Program-made: the position numbers and the translations under genes
The notes under the pieces: model-generated
Told to the model about the DNA's origin: nothing
Databases searched by the model: none
Seen by the model: only the letters and a program-made list of their open reading frames with translations
Shown here: positions 17,047 to 25,756 of the stretch, piece by piece
Layout of the letters: every line of letters starts with the position of its first letter
Position numbering within the stretch: position 1 is the first letter of the stretch
Assembly: GCA_031430595.1 (NCBI GenBank)
Contig: JANPBU010000010.1
Location: forward strand, 248,001-312,000
Direction: 5' to 3'
DNA: 64,000 nucleotides
Source of the DNA: JANNBN01 sp031430595
GTDB lineage: Bacteria > Actinomycetota > Acidimicrobiia > Acidimicrobiales > JANYDT01

Positions 17047-17606
17047 ACGCGGGTGATGTAGTCACCGGTACGCGTATCAACCTTGACCCGCTCGCCCTGG
17101 TTAACGAACAGAGGTACCTGAATGATCTTGCCTGTTTCAAGCGTTGCTGGCTTCTTTGCACCAGATACACGATCACCCTGAATACCGGGCTCACACTCTT
17201 TGATTTCAAGTTCAACGGCTGTCGGTAGCTCTAAACCCACAATTTCGTCGCCGTAGAACCGAACCATTGCGCTATCGTTTTCCTTGAGGTAGTCGACCGC
17301 TTCGCCGAGTTGCGCCACCGTAATTTCGAGTTGTTCGAACGTGGTCGAATCCATAAACACGTAGTCTGCGCCGGCCTTGTAGAGAAACTGCATGTCACGA
17401 TTGTCAATGATCGCCTGTTCCATCTTTTCGCCTGCGTTGTAGGTACGTTCAATCACTGCACCGGTTCGAACGTTTCGCATTTTCGTCCGAACGAAAGCCC
17501 CTCCCTTGCCTGGCTTCACATGCTGGAAATCAATGATCTGCATCAAACCCTCTGGGATATCGACGGTGATGCCATTACGGAAGTCAGTTGTGGACACGGG
17601 AGGCAT
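17043..17606 (-). CDS. efp: Elongation factor P
   Basis: Relieves ribosomes stalled at polyproline stretches, which is relevant here because a TadE-like protein in the window carries a long polyproline tail. The 187-residue protein has the loop HVKPGKGGAF with the tip lysine and the C-terminal EF-P signature ending TGDYITRV. I chose the ATG at 17606 (MPPVSTTDFRNG) with AGGAG eight bases upstream; an ATG 33 bases earlier adds residues unlike the family. Followed by nusB with a 4-base overlap. Confidence 0.96.
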   Translation of the reverse strand: MPPVSTTDFRNGITVDIPEGLMQIIDFQHVKPGKGGAFVRTKMRNVRTGAVIERTYNAGEKMEQAIIDNRDMQFLYKAGADYVFMDSTTFEQLEITVAQLGEAVDYLKENDSAMVRFYGDEIVGLELPTAVELEIKECEPGIQGDRVSGAKKPATLETGKIIQVPLFVNQGERVKVDTRTGDYITRV

Positions 17607-17684
17607 GAGCTTGCTCCTGAAAGGGGGCGGAAACCTCAAGCGCGAGTCGCTCTGGGGCCGTTTCAGGCTAGCAGCGGCACTTAC

Positions 17685-18134
17685 CTAGGCGTGGCGGTCG
17701 GCGATGAGCGCAAGCGCTGCGTTGATAGCTAAGTCGTAACCATGCCCACCAAATCCTTGAATCGAACCGTGCACAACCGGTGCGATCACACTGTGGTGTC
17801 GCCAAGTGTCGCGGGCATAGGTGTTCGAAAGATGCAGTTCGACTTTCACGCCATCGAATGCCGAAAGCGCGTCGTGCAGTGCCCACGAATAGTGGGTCAT
17901 CGCCCCGGCGTTCACGATGATGGCTGCACATCGCCCACGGGCACGATGCACTTCATCGACGAGATCGCCTTCCCGGTTCGACTGGACATGTTCAACGATT
18001 GCGTTGTGTTGCTCGGCGATTTGTGTTGCCCGAGCGACATGGTCAGCGAGGGTTGCGGTTCCATAAATATGTGGTTCTCGGCTCCCTAACAAATTGAGGT
18101 TTGGACCGCTAAGAAGCAGAACAATCGTGCTCAT
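17685..18134 (-). CDS. aroQ: 3-dehydroquinate dehydratase, type II
   Basis: Converts 3-dehydroquinate to 3-dehydroshikimate in the shikimate pathway. The 149-residue protein has the type II motifs GPNLNLLGSREP with the catalytic Tyr in HIYG, NAGAMTHYSWAL, and ELHLSN with the later RHHSV. Length is typical of the dodecameric type II enzyme. Its start overlaps the aroB stop by four bases, within the aroC-aroK-aroB-aroQ run. A pepQ gene often found next in Actinobacteria is missing here. Confidence 0.96.
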   Translation of the reverse strand: MSTIVLLLSGPNLNLLGSREPHIYGTATLADHVARATQIAEQHNAIVEHVQSNREGDLVDEVHRARGRCAAIIVNAGAMTHYSWALHDALSAFDGVKVELHLSNTYARDTWRHHSVIAPVVHGSIQGFGGHGYDLAINAALALIADRHA

Positions 18135-19192
18135 GTGATTACCTCCCGATGCGCGGCCGCAAGACTGCTCATCGCATCGAACGCTGCATTGATTGCCTCG
18201 GGGGTAACGCCGGTAACGACCTCTACCCCGTTCGGGCCATCAAGTACGAAGGTCAAACCGTCCACAGCCTTTTTGTCGCGCTCCATAAGCGCGATGAGTT
18301 CATCGCGGTTGCCTCGGGGCGGAAGGTCACTAGAGAGACCGTACGCTGCGACAACCTGGCGATGTTCTGCCACCCGGTCATCATCAATTCTTCCAAGGAT
18401 TCGGGCGAGTTCAGCGGCAAAGATAAGACCGATAGCCACCGCTTCACCGTGGCGAAGTTCGTGTTCGCCTGCGATTTCAAGGGCGTGGGCGAGGGTGTGC
18501 CCGTAATTCAATGTTGCCCGTATCCCAGCCTCACGTTCATCGGCAACAACAACCGCTGCCTTATGAGCGACGCACGAAACAACACGATCGACCATTGATG
18601 CAGCGTCAAGGTTTCGAACACCCAAGAAGTGGTATTTGGCCATTTCGCCAAGACCGCATGCCAACTCACGGGGCGGCATCGTGGCCAGCAAACCAACGTC
18701 GCAGAGCACAGCTGATGGTTGCCAAAATGCACCGAACAGGTTCTTTCCTGTTTCAAGGTTGACCCCCGTTTTTCCTCCGACCGCTGCGTCGATCATGCCA
18801 AGCAACGTGGTTGACACGTAAATAACTGAGATACCCCGCAGAAAGCACGCTGCTGCGAAGCCGCCAACATCGGTCACGATGCCGCCGCCAACGGCCACCA
18901 CCACATCGTTGCGGGTCATTCCCCATTCAGAAAACGACTGGCAGAGCGATTCAACGGTTGCCACCCGCTTGTATTGCTCGCCGTCACCAATAAGGAAGGT
19001 TCGCTGCTCGATCCCGGTGTCTACAACCGGGTCGGCGAGCACCGAGGCAAGAGTGGCCTGGGTGACAATTGCCGCCCGTTTCGCATTCGGCACACACGTG
19101 TTGATGATGTCTGGAAGCGTTCCCAATATGTTCTCGCCGACGTGCACCAGGTATGACCGCCCGCCCCCTAACGACACCTCAACATGCTTCAT
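18131..19192 (-). CDS. aroB: 3-dehydroquinate synthase
   Basis: NAD-dependent cyclisation of DAHP to 3-dehydroquinate, second step of the shikimate pathway. The 353-residue protein has the NAD-binding region VVAVGGGIVTDVGGFAAACF, the substrate and metal region GGKTGVNLETGKN, and the zinc-ligand segments LNYGHTLAHALE and ELRHGEAVAIG. Full length. Located between aroK and aroQ on the same strand. About 80 non-coding bases separate it from aroK, so it may have its own promoter. Confidence 0.97.
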   Translation of the reverse strand: MKHVEVSLGGGRSYLVHVGENILGTLPDIINTCVPNAKRAAIVTQATLASVLADPVVDTGIEQRTFLIGDGEQYKRVATVESLCQSFSEWGMTRNDVVVAVGGGIVTDVGGFAAACFLRGISVIYVSTTLLGMIDAAVGGKTGVNLETGKNLFGAFWQPSAVLCDVGLLATMPPRELACGLGEMAKYHFLGVRNLDAASMVDRVVSCVAHKAAVVVADEREAGIRATLNYGHTLAHALEIAGEHELRHGEAVAIGLIFAAELARILGRIDDDRVAEHRQVVAAYGLSSDLPPRGNRDELIALMERDKKAVDGLTFVLDGPNGVEVVTGVTPEAINAAFDAMSSLAAAHREVIT

Positions 19193-19274
19193 AGGTCACA
19201 CGTTACCGGTACCCGGGCCTGTGGCTTGGTGCGATCAGGGTTGATTCGGTGTTTTGACGCATCGTCCTGGTGAG

Positions 19275-19790
19275 TTACGAGCGCACGCGACGCGCAATCG
19301 CTGCGGCAACCCATCGTGCTGTTCGCCGATCGACCTCGATGGCGTAGTGAGCCGTCTGCGCGTATAGCTCGCGTCGTTCTTCATCGAGTCGTCGTAGGGC
19401 ACCGCCTGGGTCTACGGCCAACAGGGGCCGAGTCGACGCGTCCCCGATGCGGGCCAAAAGCGTTTTGGGGTCAGCGCGGAGCCACACCACAAAAGACGCT
19501 GCTTTTAGAAGCGTTCGATTGGCCTCTGCAACGACTGCGCCTCCCCCAAGGGAAAATACGATCGGTTCTGGCTGGGCCAGAAGTTCCGCGATTCTTTGTT
19601 GCTCAAGGGCCCTGAAATACGTTTCTCCGTGTCGCTCGAATATCTCCGCGATGCTCGCTCCTTCACTCTCGACGAGGCTTGCGTCGTTATCGACGAATTG
19701 GCGATCGAGCGTGTCAGCCAGCAAGCGACCAACCGTCGTCTTACCTACGGCCATCATTCCAATGAGAGCGATATGGCGATGATCAGCCAT
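19275..19790 (-). CDS. aroK: Shikimate kinase
   Basis: Phosphorylates shikimate with ATP. The 171-residue NMP-kinase-fold protein has the Walker A motif GMMAVGKTT at 11-19, the shikimate-binding acidic residue in FVDNDASL, Arg in GETYFRALE, the SLGGGAV glycine loop and the lid Arg in STRPLLA. The gene begins five bases after the aroC stop, so the pair is co-transcribed. Confidence 0.96.
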   Translation of the reverse strand: MADHRHIALIGMMAVGKTTVGRLLADTLDRQFVDNDASLVESEGASIAEIFERHGETYFRALEQQRIAELLAQPEPIVFSLGGGAVVAEANRTLLKAASFVVWLRADPKTLLARIGDASTRPLLAVDPGGALRRLDEERRELYAQTAHYAIEVDRRTARWVAAAIARRVRS

Positions 19791-19795
19791 GGGAA

Positions 19796-20986
19796 TCAGC
19801 CTGTTGCGTGACCCGAGGTCTGGGCGTCATAGGCTGCCAACGCGCGGACCGAGCCGTCGTGATTTCGAACGAATTCCGAAATCGAGTCGCCACCGAATTT
19901 ACGTAGCGCCTCGTTGGCTAAGACAAGCGCAACCATTGTCTCGGCGATGACCCCCATTGCCGGTACCGCTGTCACATCGGTTCGTTCCTTGAAGCTCACC
20001 GTTGACTCTTTGGTCGCCATGTCGACGGTAGGAAGGGTGGGGCGATTGAGCGTGGCCAAGGGTTTCATCGCCAACCGTGCAACTAAGAGTTCGCCGGTCG
20101 ACATACCGCCTTCGGTTCCTCCGGCCAGCGTTGTTTCTCGTCGATATCTGTTTTCGGTTGCGTCCCAAACGATGGGGTCATGGGCAGTGCTTCCTCGCCG
20201 ACCAGCAACTTCGAAGCCGTCACCGATTTCAACACCCTTTACCGCTTGAATACTCATCAGTGCCTGGGCCAACATGGAATCAAGTTTGCGATCCCAGTGC
20301 ACATAGCTTCCAAGACCAACCGGCACCCCGTAGCCGAGTACCTCGATGATGCCGCCCAGCGAGTCGCCATCTTTCGCGCACGATTTGATTTCGGCAATCA
20401 TTTCGGCTTCAGCCGTTTCGCTAAAACAGCGAACCGGCGATTCGTCGACTTTGTTCAAATCAGTTGGAATCGGGCGCAGCATTGAAACCGAACGAGCCGA
20501 ACCCATCTGGATTACGTGGCTAATGACTTCGGTACCGAGCGTACGAAGTAACACCTTCGCAACCGCTCCTGCTGCCACTCGGGCCGCAGTTTCGCGTGCG
20601 CTGGCCCGTTCGAGCACATTTCGGGCGTCGTCAAAGCCGTACTTTTGCATTCCTGTCAAGTCGGCGTGACCGGGACGTGGTTGGGTCAGCGCCTTCGTCG
20701 TTGCCCCGGGTGCCGCGCTCATTTCTTCCTGCCATTTTGGCCATTCAGTGTTTGCGATATGAATACTGATTGGTGAACCCAGGGTGAATCCGTGGCGCAC
20801 ACCACCAATAATCGAGACGTCGTCTTGCTCAAAGCGCTGCCGGGGCCCGCGCCCATAACCGAGTCGCCGACGAGAAAGTTCGGTTTGTAGATCGTCAAGC
20901 GTGAGGGCGAGCCCAGCCGGAACCCCTTCAAGAATAACGGTTAAGGCCTGTCCATGGGATTCACCAGCAGTAAGGAAGCGCAACAT
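19796..20986 (-). CDS. aroC: Chorismate synthase
   Basis: Final step of the common aromatic pathway: loss of phosphate from EPSP to give chorismate, needing reduced FMN. The 396-residue protein has the signatures AGESHGQALTVILEGVP, RRRLGYGRGPRQRFE and the C-terminal MGVIAETMVALVLANEAL. Full length. It is the upstream-most gene of the aroCKBQ run. Its stop codon lies near the plus-strand sulfite/nitrite reductase block, which separates it from aroE. Confidence 0.97.
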   Translation of the reverse strand: MLRFLTAGESHGQALTVILEGVPAGLALTLDDLQTELSRRRLGYGRGPRQRFEQDDVSIIGGVRHGFTLGSPISIHIANTEWPKWQEEMSAAPGATTKALTQPRPGHADLTGMQKYGFDDARNVLERASARETAARVAAGAVAKVLLRTLGTEVISHVIQMGSARSVSMLRPIPTDLNKVDESPVRCFSETAEAEMIAEIKSCAKDGDSLGGIIEVLGYGVPVGLGSYVHWDRKLDSMLAQALMSIQAVKGVEIGDGFEVAGRRGSTAHDPIVWDATENRYRRETTLAGGTEGGMSTGELLVARLAMKPLATLNRPTLPTVDMATKESTVSFKERTDVTAVPAMGVIAETMVALVLANEALRKFGGDSISEFVRNHDGSVRALAAYDAQTSGHATG

Positions 20987-20999
20987 TTCATCGCTCAGG

Positions 21000-21446
21000 T
21001 TACTTGGGCAACTCGGTTACAGCCGTCAACAGCGACGCAATCGTCAGAGAACCGAAGTGATCAAGCAACAGGTTGTTGACCTCGATGTAGGCGGCGGCAA
21101 GACCCGGGGCATGGTCGTCGTAGCTCAGTTCGCTCGGATTAAGACCCCTCACAGACATTACGGGCCCATCTACGGCCGTCACTACATCGAGCAGAGAAAT
21201 GTCTTCGGCGGGCCGAGCAAGTTGACAGCCTCCACCTGCGCCGCGGTGAGAGTGAACGATTCCGGCCTGCCGCAATTTCACGATCACTGTTTCCAGAAAC
21301 TTCGTCGGAAGATCGGCTCGAAGGGCAATGACTTCAGCGGGTAACGGCCGGGCCGAACCCTGTGCTGATGCAGTGGCCTGCTTGGCCTCAGCTGCCAAGA
21401 TCACGCAGGTTCGAAGCGCGTAATCGGCTCGGGCAGAGATGTGCAT
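21000..21446 (-). CDS. Rrf2-family transcriptional regulator, cysteine-poor
   Basis: A 148-residue winged-helix Rrf2 protein, related to IscR, NsrR and CymR. It opens with MHISARADYALRTCVILAAE and has the typical wing segment HSHRGAGGGCQLARPAEDIS. Only two cysteines are present (14 and 74), and the C-x5-C-x5-C-like ligand set of iron-sulfur Rrf2 proteins is missing, so it probably senses without a cluster, as CymR does. I chose the ATG at 21446, preceded by GGAG. It lies divergent from the siroheme reductase gene, with a palindromic operator between them, and probably controls that gene and itself. Confidence 0.88.
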   Translation of the reverse strand: MHISARADYALRTCVILAAEAKQATASAQGSARPLPAEVIALRADLPTKFLETVIVKLRQAGIVHSHRGAGGGCQLARPAEDISLLDVVTAVDGPVMSVRGLNPSELSYDDHAPGLAAAYIEVNNLLLDHFGSLTIASLLTAVTELPK

Positions 21447-21484
21447 GTCACACTCCATCACATTGACCGCCGCATTTAATCCCT

Positions 21485-21509
21485 ATTCCCGATAGAACTA
21501 GTCGGGTAT
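21485..21509 (+). promoter_or_regulatory. Candidate Rrf2 operator (IscR type-1-like palindrome)
   Basis: The 25-base near-palindrome has arms AT-T-CCCGA and TCGGG-T-AT around TAGAACTAG. It fits the E. coli IscR type-1 consensus ATASYYGACTRWWWYAGTCRRSTAT at 21 of 25 positions by my count. It lies between the divergent rrf2 and reductase genes. It would cover the -35 region of the reductase promoter, so repression by blocking RNA polymerase is plausible (inference). Confidence 0.65.
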
Positions 21510-21515
21510 ACCGTG

Positions 21516-21521
21516 TACGAT
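21516..21521 (+). promoter_or_regulatory. Candidate -10 element of the reductase operon
   Basis: TACGAT fits the actinobacterial TANNNT -10 pattern. It ends six bases before the reductase ATG, which would make the transcript leaderless. That agrees with the lack of a Shine-Dalgarno there. The operator at 21485-21509 sits just upstream. Confidence 0.45.
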
Positions 21522-21527
21522 TTCCAC

Positions 21528-23246
21528 ATGGCAGATGTGGAAGGCATCAAACTCGAGAGCGACTACTTACGGGGCGACCTGGCAGCCAGTCTCAGTGATG
21601 AGACCGAAGTCTTTTCCGAGGGTGGTCAGGTACTGATCAAATTTCACGGAATCTACGCCCAGGATGATCGCGATGTGCGGCGGGCCCGAACCCAGGCCGG
21701 TATCGGCGTCGCTCACAGTTACATGATTCGAGCGTCTGTACCGGCAGGCGTGTTGACGGGCGATCAGTGGTTACGACTCGACGAAGTCGCCGACGAATTT
21801 GCTGATGGAAAACTGCGACTCACGAGTCGTCAGGGTGTTCAGTATCACTTCGTCAATAAGCGGGGTCTTTCCCCTTTGATCAGTGCACTTAACGCTCGGC
21901 TAGTTACAACGCTTGCTGCGTGTGGCGACGTGACACGTAACGTGCAGTGTTGCCCTGCCCCGTTTGCTGATCGTCGAGAAGAACAACTGCAACGATTTGC
22001 TTCGACATTGGCTACACGCTTTCGCCCGACAACGTCGGCTTACTACGACGTGTGGATGGACGGAGAGCACACTGCAACGGCATCTCCCGAGTCGTGTGAA
22101 CCTGAGCAGTCGTTCTATGGGGCCTCCTATCTACCACGCAAGTTCAAAATGGGGATTGCGTGGCCAGGTGATAACTGCATCGATGTGTACGCGAACGATC
22201 TTGGGCTCGTTCCGGTAACTCACCCCGAACTTGGTGAAGGTTTTACCGTTCTTGTTGGTGGTGGTCTTGGGGCCGCCCATGCCCGCCCAGAAGATACCTA
22301 TCCGCGGTTGGCAGAACCGTTGGGTTGGGTTCGAGTCGCTGACATGGCTGCAGTTGCCGAGGCTGTCATTGTGGCCTTTCGTGACCTTGGCAATCGTGAA
22401 GATCGCAAACGTGCCCGCCTCAAATACGTGATCGACACCATTGGTATTGATGCGTTTCGTGCTTCGGTTTTAGAACGCCTGACAACCATTGACGCCAGTG
22501 CGATTCTGCACTCAGCGCTCGTGATTCCCGATTGGACTGACGCGCACGACCATCTTGGCTGGCACGATCGAAACGATGGAACCAGTGTGCTTGGCCTGCA
22601 CGTCGAGTCAGGAAAAGTGGTTGATGCGCCTGGCCACACGTTGCGCACCGCTCTTCGGGAAGCAATTGGGCGCTTCGGTCTGAATGTAAGAATCACAGCT
22701 CAACAAAACCTTTTACTTACCGATATTGCCGATGCTGATCGGGCTGCCCTCGCCGAATTACTAAGCACACATGGTATTGTCGAGGCAGTTGAGCTCAGCC
22801 ACCTTGTTCGAAACGCGATGGCTTGCCCAGCGCTTCCAACTTGTGGCCAAGCGCTCGGCGAGGCTGAACGAGTGTTGCCTAAAACACTGACACTCGTCGC
22901 CGCAGCGTTCGCCGAACACGGTATAGCGAACCCCGATGTTGTTGTCCGCATGACCGGATGCCCGAATGGTTGTGCCCGCCCGTACACCTCAGAAATTGGA
23001 CTCGTCGGCAGAACCAAAACTGCTTACGACGTTCATGTTGGGGGCTCAGCGTTCGGAACCCGTCTCACACGCCGATTGGCGGAAGGCGTCAAACTCAACG
23101 ATCTGGCACTTGTACTTTCGCCGGTGATTGGTAAGTGGGTAGCTGACTGCGATGCCGGGGAATCGTTTGGTGATTTCTGTGCGCGTACTGCTGTCGGCGA
23201 ACCGCCCCGTTTTGAGATTCTGAGCGGCGCTGGCAGAACCCAATGA
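21528..23246 (+). CDS. Siroheme-dependent sulfite/nitrite reductase
   Basis: A 572-residue reductase of the ferredoxin- or NADPH-linked siroheme family that performs six-electron reduction of sulfite or nitrite. The four ligands of the 4Fe-4S/siroheme centre are C433 and C439 (ACPALPTCG) and C478 and C482 (GCPNGCARP). The segment RLTSRQGVQYHF is the conserved siroheme-contact region. Sulfite and nitrite reductases are not separable by motif alone, and no cysH, cysN or nitrate genes lie nearby. Start taken at ATG 21528. It overlaps the methyltransferase gene by four bases. Confidence 0.9.
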   Translation: MADVEGIKLESDYLRGDLAASLSDETEVFSEGGQVLIKFHGIYAQDDRDVRRARTQAGIGVAHSYMIRASVPAGVLTGDQWLRLDEVADEFADGKLRLTSRQGVQYHFVNKRGLSPLISALNARLVTTLAACGDVTRNVQCCPAPFADRREEQLQRFASTLATRFRPTTSAYYDVWMDGEHTATASPESCEPEQSFYGASYLPRKFKMGIAWPGDNCIDVYANDLGLVPVTHPELGEGFTVLVGGGLGAAHARPEDTYPRLAEPLGWVRVADMAAVAEAVIVAFRDLGNREDRKRARLKYVIDTIGIDAFRASVLERLTTIDASAILHSALVIPDWTDAHDHLGWHDRNDGTSVLGLHVESGKVVDAPGHTLRTALREAIGRFGLNVRITAQQNLLLTDIADADRAALAELLSTHGIVEAVELSHLVRNAMACPALPTCGQALGEAERVLPKTLTLVAAAFAEHGIANPDVVVRMTGCPNGCARPYTSEIGLVGRTKTAYDVHVGGSAFGTRLTRRLAEGVKLNDLALVLSPVIGKWVADCDAGESFGDFCARTAVGEPPRFEILSGAGRTQ

Positions 23247-23980
23247 CGGTGCATCTCGTTGGCGCCGGCCCAGGAGACGCTGAGCTTCTGACGCTACGCG
23301 CACTTCGTTTGTTGCAGACGTGCGATGTTGTAGTCCATGATCGCCTCGTCGACGCAACAGTGCTGGCGCTTATTCCAGCCCACGTCAAACGGATAGACGT
23401 AGGCAAAGTTGGAGGAGCATCAGCGACGCAAGCGACGATCAATGCCTTACTCGTTGACCTCGGGCGCCGCCATAACTCGGTAATTCGGCTCAAGGGCGGC
23501 GACCCGTATCTGTTTGGCCGCGGCAGCGAAGAGGCTGCGGTACTCACAGACCACGGTATTGAATGGACCATAACCCCGGGTGTCTCATCGGCACTTTCCG
23601 CGCCTGCGGCTGCCGGAATCGCCGTAACTCAGCGTGGGGTTTCTGCTGCGGTTACCGTCGTTACCGGCCACAGAGCCAGCGAAAGTGACCCGGTTGATTG
23701 GACGGCCCTGGCCCAAGTCGGCGGAACTATCGTTGTGTTGATGGGCATTGAACGACGGGGCGAAATCGCGGACGAGCTCATCCTTGGTGGCCTGTGCGGC
23801 ACTACCCCCATCGCTGTAATCGAAGCCGCATGGACAAACCGTGAACGTGTGGTGCGAGCATCGTTGAGTGAGCTTGGCTCGCTCAACGTGTCGTCGCCAG
23901 CAACGATTGTCATCGGCGAAGTGTGCGCCCCTAATCGCGTTGCGGCGTTTGACCAACACCGAACAGTAGCGACCTGTTAA
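23243..23980 (+). CDS. cobA: Uroporphyrinogen-III C-methyltransferase
   Basis: Methylates uroporphyrinogen III twice with S-adenosylmethionine to precorrin-2, the entry to siroheme and cobalamin. The 245-residue protein has the SAM-site motifs LVGAGPGDAELLTLRAL and RLKGGDPYLFGRGSEEA. Coupled by ATGA overlap to the siroheme reductase, so its role is most likely siroheme supply for that enzyme. No fused CysG-type dehydrogenase/chelatase domain is present, so another gene must finish siroheme. The 149 bases after it, before the prepilin peptidase, show no gene. Confidence 0.94.
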   Translation: MTVHLVGAGPGDAELLTLRALRLLQTCDVVVHDRLVDATVLALIPAHVKRIDVGKVGGASATQATINALLVDLGRRHNSVIRLKGGDPYLFGRGSEEAAVLTDHGIEWTITPGVSSALSAPAAAGIAVTQRGVSAAVTVVTGHRASESDPVDWTALAQVGGTIVVLMGIERRGEIADELILGGLCGTTPIAVIEAAWTNRERVVRASLSELGSLNVSSPATIVIGEVCAPNRVAAFDQHRTVATC

Positions 23981-24129
23981 ACCTCGACTCGGTCGAAAGT
24001 GTTTCTGTTCGTGTCTTCATAGAACGAATCGGGCGAGTCAGCGACTTTCGAATGAACCAAATCTGTTCGGCCCTGGCAGTTGCGGTTGATTGCCGCTACG
24101 ATTGAGCGCGCGCTGCTAGGCACTCACTG

Positions 24130-24885
24130 CTATGCGCGCAGCCAAATCATAATCATTGCTCCAAGCCCTAGCCATGGGCCAAACGGAAGCTGTTCCTTTA
24201 GGTACCGTTTCGTGTAGATGCCGTATCCAATGCCGATAACTGAGCCGATCAAAAAGCCTGCGACGATTCCGTACAGCAACTCCAGCCACCCAACCCAACC
24301 CAACCCGAGGCCGAGCAGCACCATAAGTCGGGCATCACCATCGCCCATTCCACCTGGCACAACGAAATGCAGTATCCAAAGAAATGCCGATGCACCGAGA
24401 CCTCCGAGGAGGGTACGCAACAGTTGGTGCCACTGGCCGTTGACAAGGGTTGCCGCAAAGAACAGGAGCGCCGCAATCACTGCCGCTGGGTACACCAGCT
24501 TTGTAGCAATCTTACGAAGTTCTAGGTCAACCAACGACACCGGAACAAGTACCAGTGCAATCAAGAGCATCGCAGGAAGGGCAGCAACAAGGCCCACCCG
24601 GTAGCCGGTGAAGGCCCCGACCGCTAGGCAGAGAAGGTCGTTGACGAGTTCGCGTTTCGGGATCGCTTTGGAACACGACCGACAAGACCCTCGACTCGCA
24701 ACAAAAGAAACGACCGGAATCGCTTGTGCAAACGTGACGGGTAGTCGACAACTCCTACATCGGAAGGGCAGGCTGAGTGGCTCAACCTCCGCATTTCGTA
24801 GCGGTGGTCGGTCTACCAACAGTGACGACAACGGAGCAAACGCAACCCCTGCAAGCCCGCCCACAACCGCAGCTAACGCGCTCAT
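24130..24885 (-). CDS. Prepilin peptidase, A24 family
   Basis: A 251-residue polytopic membrane aspartyl protease that cleaves the leader of type IV prepilins. The cytoplasmic zinc-type motif C43-x2-C46 ... C68-x2-C71 and the two catalytic aspartates (SLVDLELRKI and GGMGDGDARLM) are present. The N-methyltransferase domain is short. It overlaps aroE by four bases, an arrangement also seen in other Actinobacteria. It could process the TadE-like proteins of this window (inference). Confidence 0.92.
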   Translation of the reverse strand: MSALAAVVGGLAGVAFAPLSSLLVDRPPLRNAEVEPLSLPFRCRSCRLPVTFAQAIPVVSFVASRGSCRSCSKAIPKRELVNDLLCLAVGAFTGYRVGLVAALPAMLLIALVLVPVSLVDLELRKIATKLVYPAAVIAALLFFAATLVNGQWHQLLRTLLGGLGASAFLWILHFVVPGGMGDGDARLMVLLGLGLGWVGWLELLYGIVAGFLIGSVIGIGYGIYTKRYLKEQLPFGPWLGLGAMIMIWLRA

Positions 24886-25754
24886 GAAGGTTCAACTTGC
24901 GCCCGGCGGGCCAGTTCGTCGCTGAGCGCCGCCCGCATAACTTCAATCGGTGCATCCATTCCCGTCCAAAGTTCACACTGCAAAGTCGCTTGGTGTAGCA
25001 ACATCGAAACGCCATTCGCTGTTCGACAGCCGATGCGTGCGGCTTGCTGAAGCAACGGTGTTTGTGCGGGGTGGTAGATCAGATCGATGATTGTTTGATC
25101 GGCTCGCAAGTCGTCAGGGTTAAGAGGCAACGCGTCATCGCTGCGCATTCCGAGACTTGTTGCGTTGACAGCAACAGTCGCCGTTGCAAGTGCGGCACGA
25201 ACTTCATCATCGGACACCGCAAGTTTTGCGGCCAACCCAGCCAACCCCAGGGCGATATTGCCCTTCTTTTGGTCACGATTGACAATAGTTATCGAAGCTG
25301 CACCAGCCAGGTTCAGTGCTGCAACAACCGAACGTCCGGCACCGCCAGCGCCTACGACCACGAAGTGACTCTGGCTCACCTCAATGTCGATATCGATAAG
25401 TGAACGAACAAATCCGTCGCCATCAGTCGAATCACCGACGAGGTCGCTGCCGTCCCGGAAAACTGTATTACAGGCTTTCAACCTCTCGGCGCGGTCCGTT
25501 ACTCGATCAACCGAATCGAAGATGCCTTCCTTGTGAGGCATCGTAATCGACAAACCTTCGATAGCGAAGGTACGCATACCTTCAAGGGCGGCAGACGCGT
25601 TTCCCTCAGCAACACGAAGGGCGACATACATCCAGTCAAGACCCAAGGCAGCGAAGGCGGCGTTGTGAACAATGGGCGACAGAGAATGCCGAACCGGATC
25701 ACCAATCACTGCACAAAGTTTAGTTGCCGCTGATGGAAACCGGACATCGGTCAC
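24882..25754 (-). CDS. aroE: Shikimate dehydrogenase
   Basis: NADPH-dependent reduction of 3-dehydroshikimate. The 290-residue protein has the substrate motif DPVRHSLSPIVHNAAF, the catalytic Lys in TMPHKEG, the Asp in STDGDGF, and the nucleotide-binding GAGGAGRS. The gene starts two bases after mltG ends and overlaps the prepilin peptidase, so it belongs to the alaS-ruvX-mltG-aroE transcript. Confidence 0.95.
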   Translation of the reverse strand: MTDVRFPSAATKLCAVIGDPVRHSLSPIVHNAAFAALGLDWMYVALRVAEGNASAALEGMRTFAIEGLSITMPHKEGIFDSVDRVTDRAERLKACNTVFRDGSDLVGDSTDGDGFVRSLIDIDIEVSQSHFVVVGAGGAGRSVVAALNLAGAASITIVNRDQKKGNIALGLAGLAAKLAVSDDEVRAALATATVAVNATSLGMRSDDALPLNPDDLRADQTIIDLIYHPAQTPLLQQAARIGCRTANGVSMLLHQATLQCELWTGMDAPIEVMRAALSDELARRAQVEPS

Positions 25755-25756
25755 TG

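Noticed and set aside
23993..24051. Inverted repeat TCGAAAGT...ACTTTCGA after cobA as a terminator
   Set aside because: The arms are only eight bases and 43 bases apart with no T-run, and TTCGA words are very common in this genome.
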